A stretch of DNA of 64,000 nucleotides from Kaiparowitsia implicata GSE-PSE-MK54-09C (GCA_019359435.1 JAHHHI010000072.1:1-64000), one strand, 5' to 3'. Counted from the first letter of the stretch, positions 55,385 to 64,000 are shown. Notes: generated by a model from the sequence alone, not told the origin. Translations and numbers: made by a program.

Positions 55385-55993
55385 CTAGTCGAGCCAGCTC
55401 ACCCGCACAAAATGCATTGGCTGACCCCAGCGATCGCCCTTGGCAGAGACATCGGCGATCGCCAGATTGAACGGGATCGCTGTCGTCACATAGCGCTGAG
55501 CCAGAGAACCCACATCTGGTGACAGGCTAGCTGCTGTTGCTGCCGCCATCCCAAAGCCCAGCAACTGACCCAGGGGATCTTTCGGCAACACAACCGTCAG
55601 CCCAGCAGCCAGACCCGCCGTCATCAGCATTCCCACTGATAGATTCGTGCCACAGCGGGGATGGACTGCCAAATTCCACTCGCCGCTCGTCAATCGCTGA
55701 AGCGCTACAGCGACAGCCCGCCGCAGATGCTCTGTCTCCACTGCACCATAGAGATAAAACCCTTCATCGGTAGACATGCCGCCCCAATCATCGCGGGAGG
55801 CACTGCCCTGCGCCACCTGTTGCATCTCCGCTAGCACCCACACCGTCGCGTGCTCTAGGGCGTGTACTTGGCGCACCATCAACATCTCTTTCAAACCAGG
55901 TAAAAAGCCTAGATGTTGAGCAATGTCTGTGTCTTGTGTGGGGCTCGGGGTAAAGTCAAAGCCAAAAAACTGTGAGGAGGTTGAAGCAGTCAT
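55385..55993 (-). CDS. DUF6391 family protein
   Basis: About 202 residues. The motif RQVHALEHATVWVLAEMQQ near residue 40 (H-A-L-E-H-A-T) and the segment GEWNLAVHPRCGTNLSVGML belong to the cyanobacterial and plastid DUF6391 family. Two hydrophobic stretches (about 118-160) suggest membrane association. Function unknown; the conserved His/Glu/Cys residues look like a metal or enzyme site. The frame runs up to 56020; the ATG near 55993 (MTASTSS) is a probable start. It is upstream of the aminotransferase on the same strand with about 190 bp between. Confidence 0.8.
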   Translation of the reverse strand: MTASTSSQFFGFDFTPSPTQDTDIAQHLGFLPGLKEMLMVRQVHALEHATVWVLAEMQQVAQGSASRDDWGGMSTDEGFYLYGAVETEHLRRAVAVALQRLTSGEWNLAVHPRCGTNLSVGMLMTAGLAAGLTVVLPKDPLGQLLGFGMAAATAASLSPDVGSLAQRYVTTAIPFNLAIADVSAKGDRWGQPMHFVRVSWLD

Positions 55994-56122
55994 AGGTCGT
56001 GCCCTCGTTGGCGTATCCATTTACTCTAGCGAAAACCGCTTAAGCACGCACATAGCCTCGGTTCACTGCAGCCCAACCGACCTTAGCTTTGTTTCACACT
56101 TCAGTGTTCTCGTTGCACGGCG

Positions 56123-56650
56123 TTAGCCCAGCGCCATCGCATCCGAGCGCCGCAGCACTGCCATGTCTTCGGCATCTAGCTCTGCCGGAGTGCCACTGCG
56201 AATCAGTTCGGCAAAATCTTCATTGGGCACCATGATGCAGAGGGCATACAGCCGTCCTGGGCCAATGTTTTCGACTTCGTGGGTGCCTTTGGGTGGCACT
56301 AACATGCTGTCGCCAGCCCGAATGTTGACGGTTTTGCCGTCGCAGGTGGCGCGACCTTCGCCCTTGAGCACAAAAAACATTTCGACTGCGAGCTGATGGC
56401 GATTCGGCGGCGTTTTGCCGCCCACATCAAAGATTTCGACGCAGTAGGTCAGAGACATATTCGCCACTGTTGAGTCGAAGACGATGGCTAATCGATTGCT
56501 GTCATTGGGGCTAATGCGAAACGCCTGATAATCCATTGGCGTTTTGAGCACGGGGATCACGCAGATGTCGGTGTCAGAATCCGAGTCAGGGTTTGTCTCG
56601 GGTTCGATGTTGCCTGTTAACACAGTCTCAGTGATGAACTCGGTAGTCAT
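56123..56650 (-). CDS. Cupin-domain protein
   Basis: 175 residues. Cupin motif 1 and 2 are visible at about 75-140: AVEMFFVLKGEGRATCDGKT, then RAGDSMLVPPKGTHEVENIG. The usual His pair of motif 1 is reduced (QLAVEMFF), while a His remains in motif 2 (GTHEVEN), so the metal site may be changed. A good ribosome site (CAGGAG) lies 8-10 nt before the ATG. It lies 39 bp behind the isochorismatase-fold gene and is probably cotranscribed with it. The role may be a small-molecule isomerase or oxygenase in the same catabolic route. Confidence 0.85.
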   Translation of the reverse strand: MTTEFITETVLTGNIEPETNPDSDSDTDICVIPVLKTPMDYQAFRISPNDSNRLAIVFDSTVANMSLTYCVEIFDVGGKTPPNRHQLAVEMFFVLKGEGRATCDGKTVNIRAGDSMLVPPKGTHEVENIGPGRLYALCIMVPNEDFAELIRSGTPAELDAEDMAVLRRSDAMALG

Positions 56651-56689
56651 GAGAATGGCTCCTGACGGGGTAAGTGAGTTGCGGTCGAG

Positions 56690-57490
56690 TTATTTGATTG
56701 TGGACAGTAGTGCGGGAGAATCGGCAACAAACCCGAAGCACTGGTTGACATTGTAGAGAGTGGCCTGCCAGCAAAACTCGGGCGAGGTGGTGGCGGTGCA
56801 GTCGCGCAGCAAAATGCAATCGTAACCAAGAAAGTTGGCATCTTGCAGCGTGGTCATCACACATTGGTCTGCATTGACACCGCCAAAGAACAGGGTAGTT
56901 TTTCCTAAATTGCGCAAAATGCTGTCAAGGGGGGTATCCCAAAAGCCGCTCATGCGGTATTTATCGATGCAGATATCGCTGGGATAAATCTCTAGCTCAT
57001 CGACCACTGCAGCGGCCCAGCTATCTTTTTGCAGCACGGGGGCGCTGTTGGTGGGAAGGGGATCGCCTAGCCCGATGCCGTCGCCTGTGGGGTTATAGAC
57101 ATGGCGTGTGGCGGGGTTGATGTTGAGCAGATCGGGACGGTTGCCCCAATTGACCCACAGAATTGGGATTTGGATACTCCGTAGGGCCGGGAGCAGGACT
57201 TGGAGTGGGCCAATGGGCGATCGTGCCGGAGATACATCCACACCAATGTGCGCTAGCCAGCCATCGGGATGGCAAAAGTCATTCTGCATGTCGATCACCA
57301 CGAGTGCCGCCTTCGCCAGATCGAGGTGCAGGGTTTTGCTGTCGGTCGGCAGGGTGGCCGGTTGGGGTGGCAGCGCCGGACGGGTAATGTCGGCGATCGC
57401 CCCATCCACATACCAAGCGTTGGGCGGCGTGCCCAGGGTTTGCAGAGATTGAGTCATGATGCGGGGTTGAGAAGCAGCTTGGGCATACAT
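56690..57490 (-). CDS. Cysteine hydrolase of isochorismatase fold (RutB-like)
   Basis: 266 residues. The catalytic triad of the family is visible: Asp in LVVIDMQNDFCHPDGWLA (about residue 70), Lys in VLQKDSWAAAVVDE (about 155), and Cys in FFGGVNADQCVMTTLQD (about 220). Such enzymes hydrolyse amides such as ureidoacrylate, N-carbamoylsarcosine, nicotinamide or biuret. Length and the long N-terminal segment fit the RutB side of the family. Starts at 57490 or 57457 (MTQSL) are possible. With RidA, a cupin and an amidohydrolase nearby, degradation of a nucleobase or ureido compound is likely. Confidence 0.87.
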   Translation of the reverse strand: MYAQAASQPRIMTQSLQTLGTPPNAWYVDGAIADITRPALPPQPATLPTDSKTLHLDLAKAALVVIDMQNDFCHPDGWLAHIGVDVSPARSPIGPLQVLLPALRSIQIPILWVNWGNRPDLLNINPATRHVYNPTGDGIGLGDPLPTNSAPVLQKDSWAAAVVDELEIYPSDICIDKYRMSGFWDTPLDSILRNLGKTTLFFGGVNADQCVMTTLQDANFLGYDCILLRDCTATTSPEFCWQATLYNVNQCFGFVADSPALLSTIK

Positions 57491-57909
57491 CGAACGGTTG
57501 GAGAAGTCAGAAGGAGTTCAGAAGGGGTCGCAAGTCCAACTCAATCTTGGGGGATCACTTGAGAATAAGCAGGGATAAAGCCGCTGAAGATTTGAGCTGA
57601 AGGGTCGATAAAGATTGAGTGTTGAGTGTGGGGATCAATTCAATACTCAGAGCAACCCTCAGAGCTTAAAACTACAATTCATTCATCCTTGAACGACTGC
57701 ATTTTAATGATTACGTCAGCATCGTCTTGTCTTAGTGCATAACCCGCCTTGCATTCCGTATCCCCAGACACTACATTCCAAGACCCTACAGAATTCCTTA
57801 CCACTGTCATGAGGCATCCTAGAACTCTTAAAAATATTGAATGGGTTGGCACAAGACCCGCTCACGCCAACCCATTTCACTGCTTGCGAAAAGCCGCATA
57901 CCGACTGAT
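57491..57909. other. Intergenic region
   Basis: About 420 bp between the RidA and isochorismatase genes, both on the minus strand. AT-richer, with no gene or repeat recognised; it may hold a promoter for the hydrolase-cupin pair. Confidence 0.4.
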
Positions 57910-58305
57910 TTAGTCAGCGTCACCACAGTACGCAATCACGTCGATTTCGATATCGCCATAGTCGGCCAGCGCAATGGTGCCGATGGTGGTGCGTCCGGGC
58001 AACCGATCTGGCTTAAAGTAGGAGCGATACACTTGGTTCACGGTGTCAAATTCCCGAAAATCGGTTAAAAAGATTCGGGCCATAACAACGTTGTCTAGGC
58101 TGCTGCCACAGTGTTCTAGCACCAGCTTTAGGTTTTCCATCACACGGGTCGTTTGCTCATCAATGGGGCCACGCACGACTTTGCCCGTGGCAGGGTCTTC
58201 GGCAAGCTGTCCAGAGAGAAACAGAAAGTCGCCAGCACGGACAGCATGGCTGTAGGGCGCGACGTTGGGTAGAGCACTTTCGGGAAGGGTGATGTAATTC
58301 AGCAC
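57910..58305 (-). CDS. RidA family protein (enamine/imine deaminase)
   Basis: 131 residues, the full family length. AGDFLFLSGQLAEDPATGKV, QTTRVMENLKLVLEHCGSSL, and LPGRTTIGTIALADYGDIEI with the Arg that binds the carboxylate of the substrate, then the closing IDVIAYCG. RidA proteins hydrolyse reactive enamines or aminoacrylates; the RutC member acts in pyrimidine breakdown. The start is GTG at 58305. It diverges from the amidohydrolase gene by about 425 bp. Confidence 0.93.
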   Translation of the reverse strand: MLNYITLPESALPNVAPYSHAVRAGDFLFLSGQLAEDPATGKVVRGPIDEQTTRVMENLKLVLEHCGSSLDNVVMARIFLTDFREFDTVNQVYRSYFKPDRLPGRTTIGTIALADYGDIEIDVIAYCGDAD

Positions 58306-58731
58306 GGAGACACTCGAATCAAATTTGCAGTACGACTGCTCAATTTAGCCTGAAAGGGAATCTGTCTGAGTGACTTGATATATCAAGTCACACAACGTTA
58401 CATACTCAGTCTGAGATAAAACCCGGATCTATTTTCCTGCACGACTCGAATCTCTACTTTGCTGCCAATATCTTACAATCCAGAAACATCCGGCGTATTG
58501 CGGATCACAGGACGGCACGCGCAGAGGCATCAGGTGCCGCAGCAAAATTCAAACAGTGCCCTAGTGAAAGAATCTTTTCAATCAGGAGGTTCTGATCAGG
58601 GAGTTCCGATTAAGGACTGACGACGGAGTTGTTCTGAGCAACGAGCGCCAGAGCCGTGGTGCCAACCCGGTTATCCCGCATGGTGCCCGGATGCTAGCTT
58701 GACTGGTTTTATTGACGCAGAGGAGCAGAGG
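58306..58731. promoter_or_regulatory. Divergent intergenic region
   Basis: About 425 bp between ridA-like and amidohydrolase genes. Near 58371-58388 the segment ACTTGATATATCAAGT is a perfect 16-bp palindrome (58373-58388), a good candidate operator or hairpin between two divergent genes. No gene seen. Confidence 0.45.
58373..58388. promoter_or_regulatory. Perfect 16-bp palindrome, candidate operator
   Basis: ACTTGATATATCAAGT reads the same on both strands. It lies about 70 bp upstream of the ridA-like start and in the middle of a divergent gap, where a shared repressor site would be placed. No regulator gene is seen nearby. Confidence 0.45.
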
Positions 58732-60159
58732 ATGAACGCTGTAGGGACGGAGATTCGGGGTGCATTGCTGCCCCAGGGCGAGAGTGACACGGCGGTCAAT
58801 GTGCAGATAGAGGGAGGGGCGATCGCCGCTGTAGACGCCTCCACTGGTCAGGAGACCAGCCCCGCCTCGGGATCGGGATCGGTGGTGTCGGGAACCAACA
58901 AGCTGCTGCTGCCTGGCTTTGTCAACGCCCACACCCATTCCTCTGAAATGTGGCAACGGGGGCTGATCCCCATGCTGCCGCTAGAGCTATGGCTGGCAGA
59001 TCTCTACGACACCTCACCGATGGAGCCCGAGATGATCTATCTCAGCGCCTTGGGCACGGCAGTTGAGACGTTGCTGTCGGGCGGCACGACGGTAGTGGAT
59101 CACTTAGCGATGATCCCCGGTAAGGAGCTGGAGTCTGTGGAAGCAGCGGTGCGCGCCTACCGCGACGTGGGAATTCGGGCTTTTGTGGGGCCATTAATTC
59201 AGGACTCGAACCTGCCGGATTCGGTGCCATCGGGTGGAATACCCCGAGAAACGCAGCCTTATCCCATGAGCACCGACGCCACGCTGGATTTTATGAAAAC
59301 GGTGATCGACAAATTTCATGCGCCGGAGGATGGGATTTTCATCATGATGGCACCCACGGGCGCGCAGCTCTGTTCTGATGCCTTGTTAGAAGGCTGTGTC
59401 GCTTTGAGCGATCGCCATTCCCTCTGCCGCCACACCCACCTGCTTGAAACCAAGGTTCAGCAGATGCATGCCTATGAAAAGTATGGGCATAGCGCGGTTG
59501 AGCACCTGCACCAGCTTGGTTTTTTGGGCGATCGCACGTCTCTGGCGCATTGTGTATGGCTTACTGAAGCCGACACCCAGATTCTGGCAACAACGGGATC
59601 AACCGCTGTTCACAATCCTCTCAGCAATCTGCGGCTGGGCAGTGGCATTGCCCCCATTCTGAAGTACCGTCAGGCGGGGATTAACGTGGCCTTTGGCTGT
59701 GATGGGGCCGCCAGCAACGACTCTCAAGATGTGCTGGAAGTGCTGAAAATTGGCAGCATTTTGCACAACACCACTACGTTTGAGTATCGCGACTGGATTA
59801 GCCCTCGTGCAGCGGTGCAGATGGCGGCTCAGGGCGGTGCTACTGGGCTGGGGCTGGGCGATCGCCTGGGTAAAGTGGCCCCTGGCTATAGCGCTGACTT
59901 GGTGCTCTACGACTTGACAAGCCTATCGCTGCTACCCCGCACCGATCCCGTTGGGCTGCTGGTGCTTGGGCGGCCCACTCAAGTGGTGGATGCAGTGTGG
60001 GTCGCTGGCAAGCCTGTGGTGGTAGATGGCAACGTCACCACAGTGGATGTGGAGGGGCTAACCCAGGCGCTGCTTGAGCGACAGCAGAAATTCCCTAGCC
60101 TGACCACCCGTGCTGAGATGGAACCCCACTATCGCCACATCATGACGTTGGCGGATTGA
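58732..60159 (+). CDS. Amidohydrolase of the ATZ/TRZ deaminase type
   Basis: 475 residues, metal-dependent deaminase or hydrolase of the amidohydrolase superfamily. LPGFVNAHTHSSEMWQRG holds the first metal-site His pair; CRHTHLLETKVQQ (His), LAHCVWL (His) and AFGCDGAASNDSQD (metal Asp) complete the site. Near relatives deaminate S-adenosylhomocysteine, methylthioadenosine, guanine-like bases or s-triazines; the substrate here cannot be read. It stands divergently to ridA-like, isochorismatase and cupin genes. The ATG at 58732 follows AGGAGCAGAGG and is preferred to TTG 58699. Confidence 0.9.
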   Translation: MNAVGTEIRGALLPQGESDTAVNVQIEGGAIAAVDASTGQETSPASGSGSVVSGTNKLLLPGFVNAHTHSSEMWQRGLIPMLPLELWLADLYDTSPMEPEMIYLSALGTAVETLLSGGTTVVDHLAMIPGKELESVEAAVRAYRDVGIRAFVGPLIQDSNLPDSVPSGGIPRETQPYPMSTDATLDFMKTVIDKFHAPEDGIFIMMAPTGAQLCSDALLEGCVALSDRHSLCRHTHLLETKVQQMHAYEKYGHSAVEHLHQLGFLGDRTSLAHCVWLTEADTQILATTGSTAVHNPLSNLRLGSGIAPILKYRQAGINVAFGCDGAASNDSQDVLEVLKIGSILHNTTTFEYRDWISPRAAVQMAAQGGATGLGLGDRLGKVAPGYSADLVLYDLTSLSLLPRTDPVGLLVLGRPTQVVDAVWVAGKPVVVDGNVTTVDVEGLTQALLERQQKFPSLTTRAEMEPHYRHIMTLAD

Positions 60160-60283
60160 GGCCTCGGCTAGCAGACGGGGCGAGCTTGGCTAGAATAACG
60201 GTGAGCGGTCACAACGCGGCGACTCATCTCGGTCGCGGTTGCTCTGCTCAATTGCAACGTACAGATTCCCTTTCGTTTTACCT

Positions 60284-61024
60284 ATGGAGCAACTCCAACT
60301 TTGGCTGTATCAGCTTCAGCAGTTTGCTGACGGGGCTGTGGCTACGCAGCTGACGCAGCTGACGCCCCTTAGCCTGGGCATCATTTTTGGGGCGGGGCTG
60401 CTCACGAGCCTAACGCCCTGTATGTTGTCGATGCTACCTATCACCATTGGCTATATTGGCGGCTACGAAACCCAGAGCCGGGTGCAGGCGGCAACGCAGT
60501 CCACCTGGTTTGCCTTGGGGCTGGCGACTACGCTGGCTGCGCTGGGCATTGTGGCGGCGATCGCCGGACAGGTCTATGGCAGCATTGGCCTTGGTTTGCC
60601 CATCATCGTCGGGGCGATCGCCATTCTCATGGGGCTGAACCTGCTCGAAGCACTGCCGCTCCGGCTTCCATCACTCAACTCCACCGACTGGATTTCTCAG
60701 GACTGGCCGAATAGCCTGCGCTCTTACCTGCTGGGTCTCACGTTTGGGCTAGTGGCATCGCCCTGTAGCACCCCCGTGCTGGCCAGTCTGCTGGCCTGGG
60801 TGTCTTCTACCCACAATCCTTTATTGGGTGGGGGGCTGCTGCTGGCCTATACCGCGGGGTATGTGGCTCCGCTGATTCTGGCGGGTACGTTCACAGCCTC
60901 GATCAAAAAACTGCTGGCGCTGCGTCAGTGGTCGGGCTGGATTACTCCGGCTAGTGGCGTGCTGCTGGTGGGGTTTGGGGTGTTTACGCTGCTGTCTCGG
61001 CTGATGCCGAGCGGTGCGTTTTAG
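60284..61024 (+). CDS. ccdA: Cytochrome c biogenesis / thiol-disulfide transporter CcdA
   Basis: 246 residues with six hydrophobic helices. The paired redox Cys are in LTSLTPCMLSMLP (helix 1) and GLVASPCSTPVLASLLAWVS (helix 4). CcdA moves electrons over the thylakoid or plasma membrane to keep apocytochrome c thiols reduced, in the Ccs (system II) route of cyanobacteria. The ATG at 60284 (MEQLQLWL) is preferred to the frame start at 60239. No ccs1 (ccsB) gene follows in this window; sppA begins 140 bp downstream. Confidence 0.92.
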   Translation: MEQLQLWLYQLQQFADGAVATQLTQLTPLSLGIIFGAGLLTSLTPCMLSMLPITIGYIGGYETQSRVQAATQSTWFALGLATTLAALGIVAAIAGQVYGSIGLGLPIIVGAIAILMGLNLLEALPLRLPSLNSTDWISQDWPNSLRSYLLGLTFGLVASPCSTPVLASLLAWVSSTHNPLLGGGLLLAYTAGYVAPLILAGTFTASIKKLLALRQWSGWITPASGVLLVGFGVFTLLSRLMPSGAF

Positions 61025-61167
61025 GACTGGATTGTCCGTCCGTGATCCCAACCACTGCAAGGCCCGAAAACGAAGATAAACCTCTCAGGACAGGGGGCTG
61101 CTCAGTCAAGATTTTTCCAAGTCTCTGCGTTCGTGGCTGCTCATTTACGTTCTTTATTGTTCTTCCT

Positions 61168-62982
61168 ATGCGCTCCTTTTTTAAGCACGTTTTTGCTACC
61201 TTTGTCGGCTTGGTTCTGTTTGGGAGTGTGGGTTTAGGCGGGTTGCTGGTGCTGGTTGCCGCGGCCACGTTATCCACTCGCGCTGCACGACCGCAAATTC
61301 GCAATCAAACCGTTCTCACAATCAACCTGGCGCAGGGGTTTCAGGATGCGGGCAGGAGCGATCGCCCCGACAGCACCCTGGTGCAGTTGGCTACCGGACG
61401 CACGGTGGTTGAGCCCATTCCCTTGCGGGATGCCATTCGCGCCATCGAAGCCGCCGCCGAGGACGATCGCATCACGGGGTTATACCTGTCTGGTAATGTG
61501 CGCCCTGTAGCGGGTTCGGGGTTTGCCACCCTGCGGGAGCTGCGGCAAGCCTTGGAAACATTTCGAGAAAGTGACAAGCCCATCTATGCCTATAGCGATA
61601 GCTGGAGCGAGCGCGACTATTACCTGACGTCGGTGGCGACGACGGTAATGATGAACCCGACCGGAGCAATGGAGTTCAACGGGCTAAGCGCTGAGACGCT
61701 GTATTTTGCAGGGGCGCTGGAGCGGCTAGGGGTAGACGTGCAGCCGATTCGGGCAGGTGACTTTAAATCGGCGGTGGAGCCCTTCACCCGCACGGATAGC
61801 AGCCCCGAAGATCGGCAGCAGCGCCAAAGTTTGCTGGATGACCTCTGGCAGTCGTTTTTGACCGACACTGCGGCTAGTCGCGATTTGTCACCCGAGGCAC
61901 TGCAGGCGTTGGCCGATGAAAAAGGGCTATTGCTGCCAGAGGAAGCGCAAACCGCTGGCCTCGTTGACGAGGTTCGCTATGCCGATGAGGTGCTAGAGAG
62001 CCTGAAGGCGATCGCCGCTCCCCATCGCGATCCGTCCAACAACGGCGCTGAAACGTTTCGGCGCGTCAGCCTGTCGGGTTATATCACCGCAATGCCGCCC
62101 GCCCGTCGCCAGGGCGATCGCGTCGCCCTAGTGTATCTGGATGGCGATATTGTGGCTGGGGCAAGCGGCCAGCGCCAAATTGGGGGCGATCGCACGATGT
62201 CTCTGCTGCGACAGCTTCGAGAAGACGACGATGTTAAAGCAGTTGTGCTGCGGATTAATAGCCCCGGCGGCAGCGCCACAGCTTCCGATGCGATCGCCCG
62301 CGAAGTGGCGCTCACCCAGGTCGAGAAACCCGTGATTGCCTCAATGGGGAGCGTTGCTGCGTCGGGTGGCTACCAAATTGCGACGCATGCCCAGACCATC
62401 TACGCCTCGCCCAATACCGTGACGGGCTCCATTGGCGTGTTTGGGTTGATCCCCAATTTTCAGCAAATCGCCAACAACAATGGCATTACCTGGGATGTGG
62501 TGAAAACCGGACGCCTAGCCGACATGATGACGGTGACGCGCCCTCAAACCACCGAAGAGCTAGCCATTCAGCAAAATATCGTGAATCGCCTCTACACTAG
62601 CTTTTTAGACATGGTTGCAGAAACGCGAGATCTGCCGCCTCAGCAAGTGGCCGAAATTGCCCAAGGCCGGGTGTGGTCTGGCGTGAGTGCGCAACAGGTG
62701 GGTCTCGTTGACGAACTGGGAGGACTCGATGATGCCCTGGCTGCTGCCGCCGCCGCTGCCAGCCTAGGCGACACCTGGCAGGTGCAGGAATACCCCGAGC
62801 GATCGCCCCTGCAACAGCTGTGGTGGCTAGATTTGCTGAGCCGAGCCTCGGAGATGCCAACGCCAAACACGAGGATTACCCAATCCATCCAACAGCTAGA
62901 AGAGGAATTTGCGCTGCTGCAAGCCCTGGATGATCCCTTAGGAGCCTATAGCCGTCTGCCCTTTCAATGGTGGATTGAGTAA
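61168..62982 (+). CDS. sppA: Signal peptide peptidase SppA, 67K type
   Basis: 604 residues, the long tandem-domain form. An N-terminal membrane helix (about 10-33) is followed by two ClpP-like domains. The Lys of the Ser-Lys dyad is in RAGDFKSAVEPFTR (about residue 197), and the Ser is in ASMGSVAASGGYQIATHA (about 398). SppA cleaves leftover signal peptides in the membrane; cyanobacterial SppA homologues have been linked to antenna breakdown under light stress. The ATG at 61168 begins the typical MRSFFKH signal-anchor; the frame upstream to 61042 has no such logic. Confidence 0.95.
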   Translation: MRSFFKHVFATFVGLVLFGSVGLGGLLVLVAAATLSTRAARPQIRNQTVLTINLAQGFQDAGRSDRPDSTLVQLATGRTVVEPIPLRDAIRAIEAAAEDDRITGLYLSGNVRPVAGSGFATLRELRQALETFRESDKPIYAYSDSWSERDYYLTSVATTVMMNPTGAMEFNGLSAETLYFAGALERLGVDVQPIRAGDFKSAVEPFTRTDSSPEDRQQRQSLLDDLWQSFLTDTAASRDLSPEALQALADEKGLLLPEEAQTAGLVDEVRYADEVLESLKAIAAPHRDPSNNGAETFRRVSLSGYITAMPPARRQGDRVALVYLDGDIVAGASGQRQIGGDRTMSLLRQLREDDDVKAVVLRINSPGGSATASDAIAREVALTQVEKPVIASMGSVAASGGYQIATHAQTIYASPNTVTGSIGVFGLIPNFQQIANNNGITWDVVKTGRLADMMTVTRPQTTEELAIQQNIVNRLYTSFLDMVAETRDLPPQQVAEIAQGRVWSGVSAQQVGLVDELGGLDDALAAAAAAASLGDTWQVQEYPERSPLQQLWWLDLLSRASEMPTPNTRITQSIQQLEEEFALLQALDDPLGAYSRLPFQWWIE

Positions 62983-63361
62983 GTCAATTCAAGCGTTGGT
63001 TTGGGATGCTGTCGATGATGGGTCACGTGCGCTCAGCCCGAATCTGCTAAGTTACAGCTGGCGCAAACGTCTTATAATCCTCTGCGGGCCGTCTATTCTT
63101 CAAGACTTGCGTATTTTAGGATTAAGGCATGTTCTGTAGCAGAGTCTCTATAGCGGCGATTGTTTGGCTTTGTTGCAAGGGCGATCGCCCTAAATGCTGA
63201 GTAGATTGTGCCAATATGCACCATGCTCTTCCCCTAACCTCTAGACTATGACTCAGCATGATGACTTGGCCTAGATGATTTAACCTTGACGATTGGCTCC
63301 CAAGCCTTTAATCCGCAAGCCTTTGATCCTCAAGCCTTGACCCAGTCTGTTCTTCACTCAG
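62983..63361. other. Intergenic region upstream of mgtE
   Basis: About 380 bp with one HIP1 site near 63182 and direct repeats of CAAGCCTTTRATCC type at 63301-63337. No gene, and I could not see a magnesium riboswitch fold by eye. Confidence 0.4.
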
Positions 63362-64000
63362 TTGAAACCCTTGACCTCTATCGATAGCGACGCCACTGCA
63401 GCAGCTGCCGTATCACGCCAGGAACTTCAAGAACTGGTGCGATCGCAGCTTGAGACTTTGCTTGAGCAAAACAACCTGCAGGGGGCCAAAGCCCTGCTGG
63501 TGCCGGTTCAGCCTGCTGATATTGCCGAGGCCATTGAAGGCTTACCCGAGGCAATGCAGGCGATCGCCTTTCGGCTACTGTCCAAAGCCGAAGCCATTGA
63601 GGTATACGAATACCTCGACTCCTCCATTCAGCAAGCGCTCCTGGAAGAATTCAAACGGCAAGATGTGCTCGATATTGTGGATAAGATGTCGCCTGACGAC
63701 CGGGTGCGTCTGTTTGACGAGTTGCCAGCCAAAGTGGTCGCAAGGCTACTGCCGCAGCTCAGCCTAGAGGAGCGCCGCAACACTGCTCTGTTGCTAGGCT
63801 ATGAGCCGAGCACCGCTGGGCGCATTATGACGCCCGAATATATATCTTTGAAGGAATCTTGGTCGATTGAGCGGGCGCTCGAAGAAATTCGCACCCTCGC
63901 CAACGTCAGCGAAACCATTTACTACCTGTATGTGATCGATGGGGCTCGCCGCTTGACAGGCATTCTTTCGCTGCGCACGCTGGTAGTAGCGCAGCCAGAG
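63362..64000 (+). CDS. mgtE: Magnesium transporter MgtE, N-terminal part (cut by window edge)
   Basis: The frame is open from a stop at 63338 to the window end. The visible 213 residues contain the MgtE N domain (QELQELVRSQLETLLEQNNL, PADIAEAIEGLPEAMQAIAF, DVLDIVDKMSPDDRVRLFDE, LLPQLSLEERRNTALLLGYE) and the start of the first CBS domain (STAGRIMTPEYISLKESWSI; YLYVIDGARRLTGILSLRTL). MgtE is a Mg2+-gated channel; the cytosolic N and CBS domains sense Mg2+. There is no ATG in the first part; TTG at 63362 or 63371 seems to be the start. Confidence 0.92.
   Translation, partial: MKPLTSIDSDATAAAAVSRQELQELVRSQLETLLEQNNLQGAKALLVPVQPADIAEAIEGLPEAMQAIAFRLLSKAEAIEVYEYLDSSIQQALLEEFKRQDVLDIVDKMSPDDRVRLFDELPAKVVARLLPQLSLEERRNTALLLGYEPSTAGRIMTPEYISLKESWSIERALEEIRTLANVSETIYYLYVIDGARRLTGILSLRTLVVAQPE

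Noticed and set aside
57757-57775. GTA...TAC pair that might be an NtcA site near the nitrogen-related genes
   Set aside because: The spacing is 10 instead of the required 8 bases, and no -10 element stands at the proper distance.
63450-63767. 105-codon plus-strand frame near the window end
   Set aside because: It is a shadow of mgtE, whose true frame runs open to the window edge.

Overview
The window is cyanobacterial chromosome. The octamer GCGATCGC (HIP1) occurs many times across most of the sequence, and there are genes for photosystem II PsbI, a canonical orange carotenoid protein, a three-subunit proton-translocating transhydrogenase and a cyanobacterial DUF3769/OstA-like outer-membrane protein. 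GC content is moderate and gene spacing is loose, which suits a Leptolyngbya- or Oscillatoria-like lineage. I cannot fix the genus from sequence alone.

Layout. Positions 1-164 are the end of an IS5-type insertion sequence with the start of its transposase. Then follow a GH38 alpha-mannosidase (-), an unrecognised protein (+), psbI (+), an OstA/LptD-like protein and an unrecognised partner (+), then coaX and holA overlapping on the minus strand, and tRNA-Val(GAC). From 12.38 to 13.32 kb lies a small module of three short genes, two of them a DUF6883/DUF4926 pair with a 4-nt overlap. Next is a 1054-residue LRR-Roc-COR (Roco) GTPase.

From 17.0 to 31.6 kb is a Wzx/Wzy-type exopolysaccharide locus: a Wzc-like tyrosine autokinase, a Wza-like export protein, four GT4 glycosyltransferases, one GT-A-type transferase, a Wzy-like polymerase, a Wzx-like flippase and an initiating sugar-phosphate transferase. 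The part from about 23.9 to 31.1 kb is AT-rich and holds no HIP1 site that I can find, so it looks like an acquired cassette between host-like flanks.

From 32.5 to 43 kb: a FGGY (D-ribulose-kinase-like) kinase, an SGNH-hydrolase-like membrane protein, an unrecognised 38-residue membrane microprotein, an ABC exporter, a helical coiled-coil protein, a pentapeptide-repeat lipoprotein, and an overlapping pair made of an AAA-type ATPase and a degenerate P-loop/TPR protein. That pair is the best candidate here for an undescribed multi-component system.

From 43 to 64 kb: uvrA, ocp with a perfect 23-bp-arm palindrome behind it, a Coq4-family protein, the pnt transhydrogenase operon, a class V aminotransferase, a DUF6391 protein, then a cupin, an isochorismatase-fold hydrolase, a RidA protein and a divergent amidohydrolase that together resemble a nucleobase- or amine-degradation set. 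CcdA, SppA and the 5' part of mgtE follow. Two copies of a 57-nt MITE-like repeat, with ends like those of the IS at the window start, lie at 5.8 and 35.5 kb.
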